A DNA stretch of 64,000 bases from Laedolimicola ammoniilytica (lineage in GTDB: Bacteria > Bacillota > Clostridia > Lachnospirales > Lachnospiraceae), in assembly GCF_025567165.1 (NCBI RefSeq), contig NZ_JAOQKC010000012.1, positions 1 to 64,000 of the forward strand, read 5' to 3'. The position numbers and the translations under genes were made by a program. Shown one piece after another: positions 62,913 to 64,000 of this stretch. Position 1 is the first letter of the stretch. The number at the start of each line of letters is the position of its first letter. Below the pieces are notes generated by a model that did no database searches, was not told the DNA's origin, and saw only the letters and a list, made by a program, of their open reading frames with translations.

Positions 62913-64000
62913 TTTTATACTGGAATATTACCAGGGCATACAGGATGGCTCTATCGTAGTCGGGAAATGGATAAAACTTTTTTATGAATATATTATAAAA
63001 GGGCTGGAAAATCAGTCCTTTTATTTTAACCAGAAAAGGGCAAATAAGGCTATCCGGTTTATCGAAAACTTTTGTCATCATTCAGAGGGAAGAAATGATT
63101 TGCTGAAGCTGGAACTGTGGCAGAAGGCAACTATATCGGTTATTTTCGGAATCGTAGATGAAAAAGAAATCCGGGTATTTCGAGAGGTTCTGATTGTAGA
63201 GGGGCGTAAAAATGGAAAGACACTGCTTGCATCCGGAATCATGGAGTGCTGCGTTTACACAGATGGAGAATATGGTGCAAAGGTGTTCTGTGTAGCTCCA
63301 AAGCTGGACCAGGCGGATCTGGTATATTCAGCATTCTGGCAGACAATTGAGGCAGAGCCTGAATTGATGGCAATCACGAAAAAGAGAAAGTCGGACTATT
63401 ACATTGAGAGCACCAACAGCTCCGTGAAGAAAATTGCTTTCAACGCTAAGAAATCAGATGGTTTTAATCCACATCTTACCATTTGCGATGAGATTGCGTC
63501 CTGGCCGGGAGTTCAGGGCTTGAAGCAGTACGAGGTTATGAAGTCGGCGCTTGGAGCCAGAAAACAGCCACTGATTGTGTCCATATCCACTTCCGGATAT
63601 GAGAATGAAGGGATTTATGATGAATTAATCAAGAGGAGCACACGCTTTTTACTGGGGGATTCCAGAGAAAAGCGTCTGGCTCCTTTTTTGTACATGATTG
63701 ATGATATCCAGAAATGGAACGACATCAATGAACTGCGGAAAAGCAATCCGAACTTGGGTGTGTCAGTGTCGGTGGACTACCTGTTGGAAGAGATTGCGAT
63801 TGCCGAAGGAAGCCTGTCAAAGAAAGCAGAGTTCCTGACGAAGTACTGCAACATCAAACAGAACAGTTCTCAGGCATGGCTAGCGACGCAGGATATAGAG
63901 AAGATTTCAGGAGAACATCTGGATCTGGAGGACTTCCGGAACAGCTACTGCGTGGGCGGCATCGATCTGTCCAGAACTACAGACCTGACGGCCTGCCTGG
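62905..64000 (+). CDS. terL: Large terminase subunit, 3' end outside window
   Basis: Open from ATG 62905 to the window edge (365 codons seen). FYFNQKRANKAIRFIENFC; ATPase motif FREVLIVEGRKNGKTLLASG; Walker B LTICDEIASWPGVQ; coupling motif LIVSISTSGYENEG; start of the nuclease domain YCVGGIDLSRTTDLTACL. Terminase_1 type, powering DNA packaging into HK97-like capsids. Confidence 0.93.
   Translation, partial: MNNFILEYYQGIQDGSIVVGKWIKLFYEYIIKGLENQSFYFNQKRANKAIRFIENFCHHSEGRNDLLKLELWQKATISVIFGIVDEKEIRVFREVLIVEGRKNGKTLLASGIMECCVYTDGEYGAKVFCVAPKLDQADLVYSAFWQTIEAEPELMAITKKRKSDYYIESTNSSVKKIAFNAKKSDGFNPHLTICDEIASWPGVQGLKQYEVMKSALGARKQPLIVSISTSGYENEGIYDELIKRSTRFLLGDSREKRLAPFLYMIDDIQKWNDINELRKSNPNLGVSVSVDYLLEEIAIAEGSLSKKAEFLTKYCNIKQNSSQAWLATQDIEKISGEHLDLEDFRNSYCVGGIDLSRTTDLTACL

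Overview
The window looks like a piece of a gut Firmicutes chromosome, most likely Lachnospiraceae or a related Clostridia. Supporting signs are strong AGGAGG ribosome sites, sporulation-type genes (cotJC, a SpoVG-like protein), a giant 2-hydroxyacyl-CoA dehydratase activase, and a Tn1549-type conjugative element. Assignment to a genus is not possible from sequence reading alone. I recognised no rRNA or canonical tRNA, and no CRISPR array.

Layout. (1) 1-21,921: an integrative conjugative element of the Tn1549/CTn type. It carries VirB6-, VirB3- and VirB4-like channel proteins, an NlpC/P60 hydrolase, DUF4315/DUF4366 proteins, two DNA methyltransferases, MobC, a MOBP relaxase, an XRE regulator, a two-component system with a lipoprotein, a sigma-like factor and a terminal large serine recombinase. 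Its left part is cut by another serine-recombinase element that has landed in the maff2 gene. The whole element is sprinkled with a ~23-bp palindrome (core GGGACAAnnTGTCCC; 11 copies read). (2) 22,098-25,198: a MacB/FtsX-type ABC exporter, possibly just outside the element. (3) 25,200-26,340: a scar zone of gene fragments (HsdS, cupin, mobile-element protein). (4) 26,346-29,838: an AT-rich catabolic locus with a GntR regulator, a 66-aa stand-alone glycyl-radical domain, an FGGY sugar kinase and deoxyribose-phosphate aldolase. (5) 30,071-43,243: ordinary chromosome with hisH-hisF-ung-DUF6020, the 1417-aa activase, a LysM protein, a rhomboid-like protein, a formate/nitrite channel, galactose mutarotase and a marR-degV operon. 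(6) 43,296 to the end: a prophage whose integrase end sits inside cotJC. It continues through the lysogeny genes, two copies of a small regulatory cassette, a tyrosine recombinase, a TubR-TubZ-like partition locus, replication genes, SSB, a late-type regulator, HNH, small terminase and the start of the large terminase, which runs off the window.

The most interesting points are these. The prophage has a tubulin/FtsZ-like GTPase preceded by a small winged-helix gene and seven exactly 10-bp-spaced iterons, which looks like a complete tubZRC partition system on an integrated phage. The phage interrupts a spore-coat catalase gene. A promoter-to-terminator small RNA lies in the lysogeny region. A three-gene HTH cassette is duplicated, and each copy has its own pair of operators. 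The conjugative element has a dispersed palindrome family plus a ~100-bp hairpin repeat with compensatory changes. A miniature glycyl-radical protein sits in a sugar operon.

All calls come from reading the sequence and remembered family features; no database search was run.
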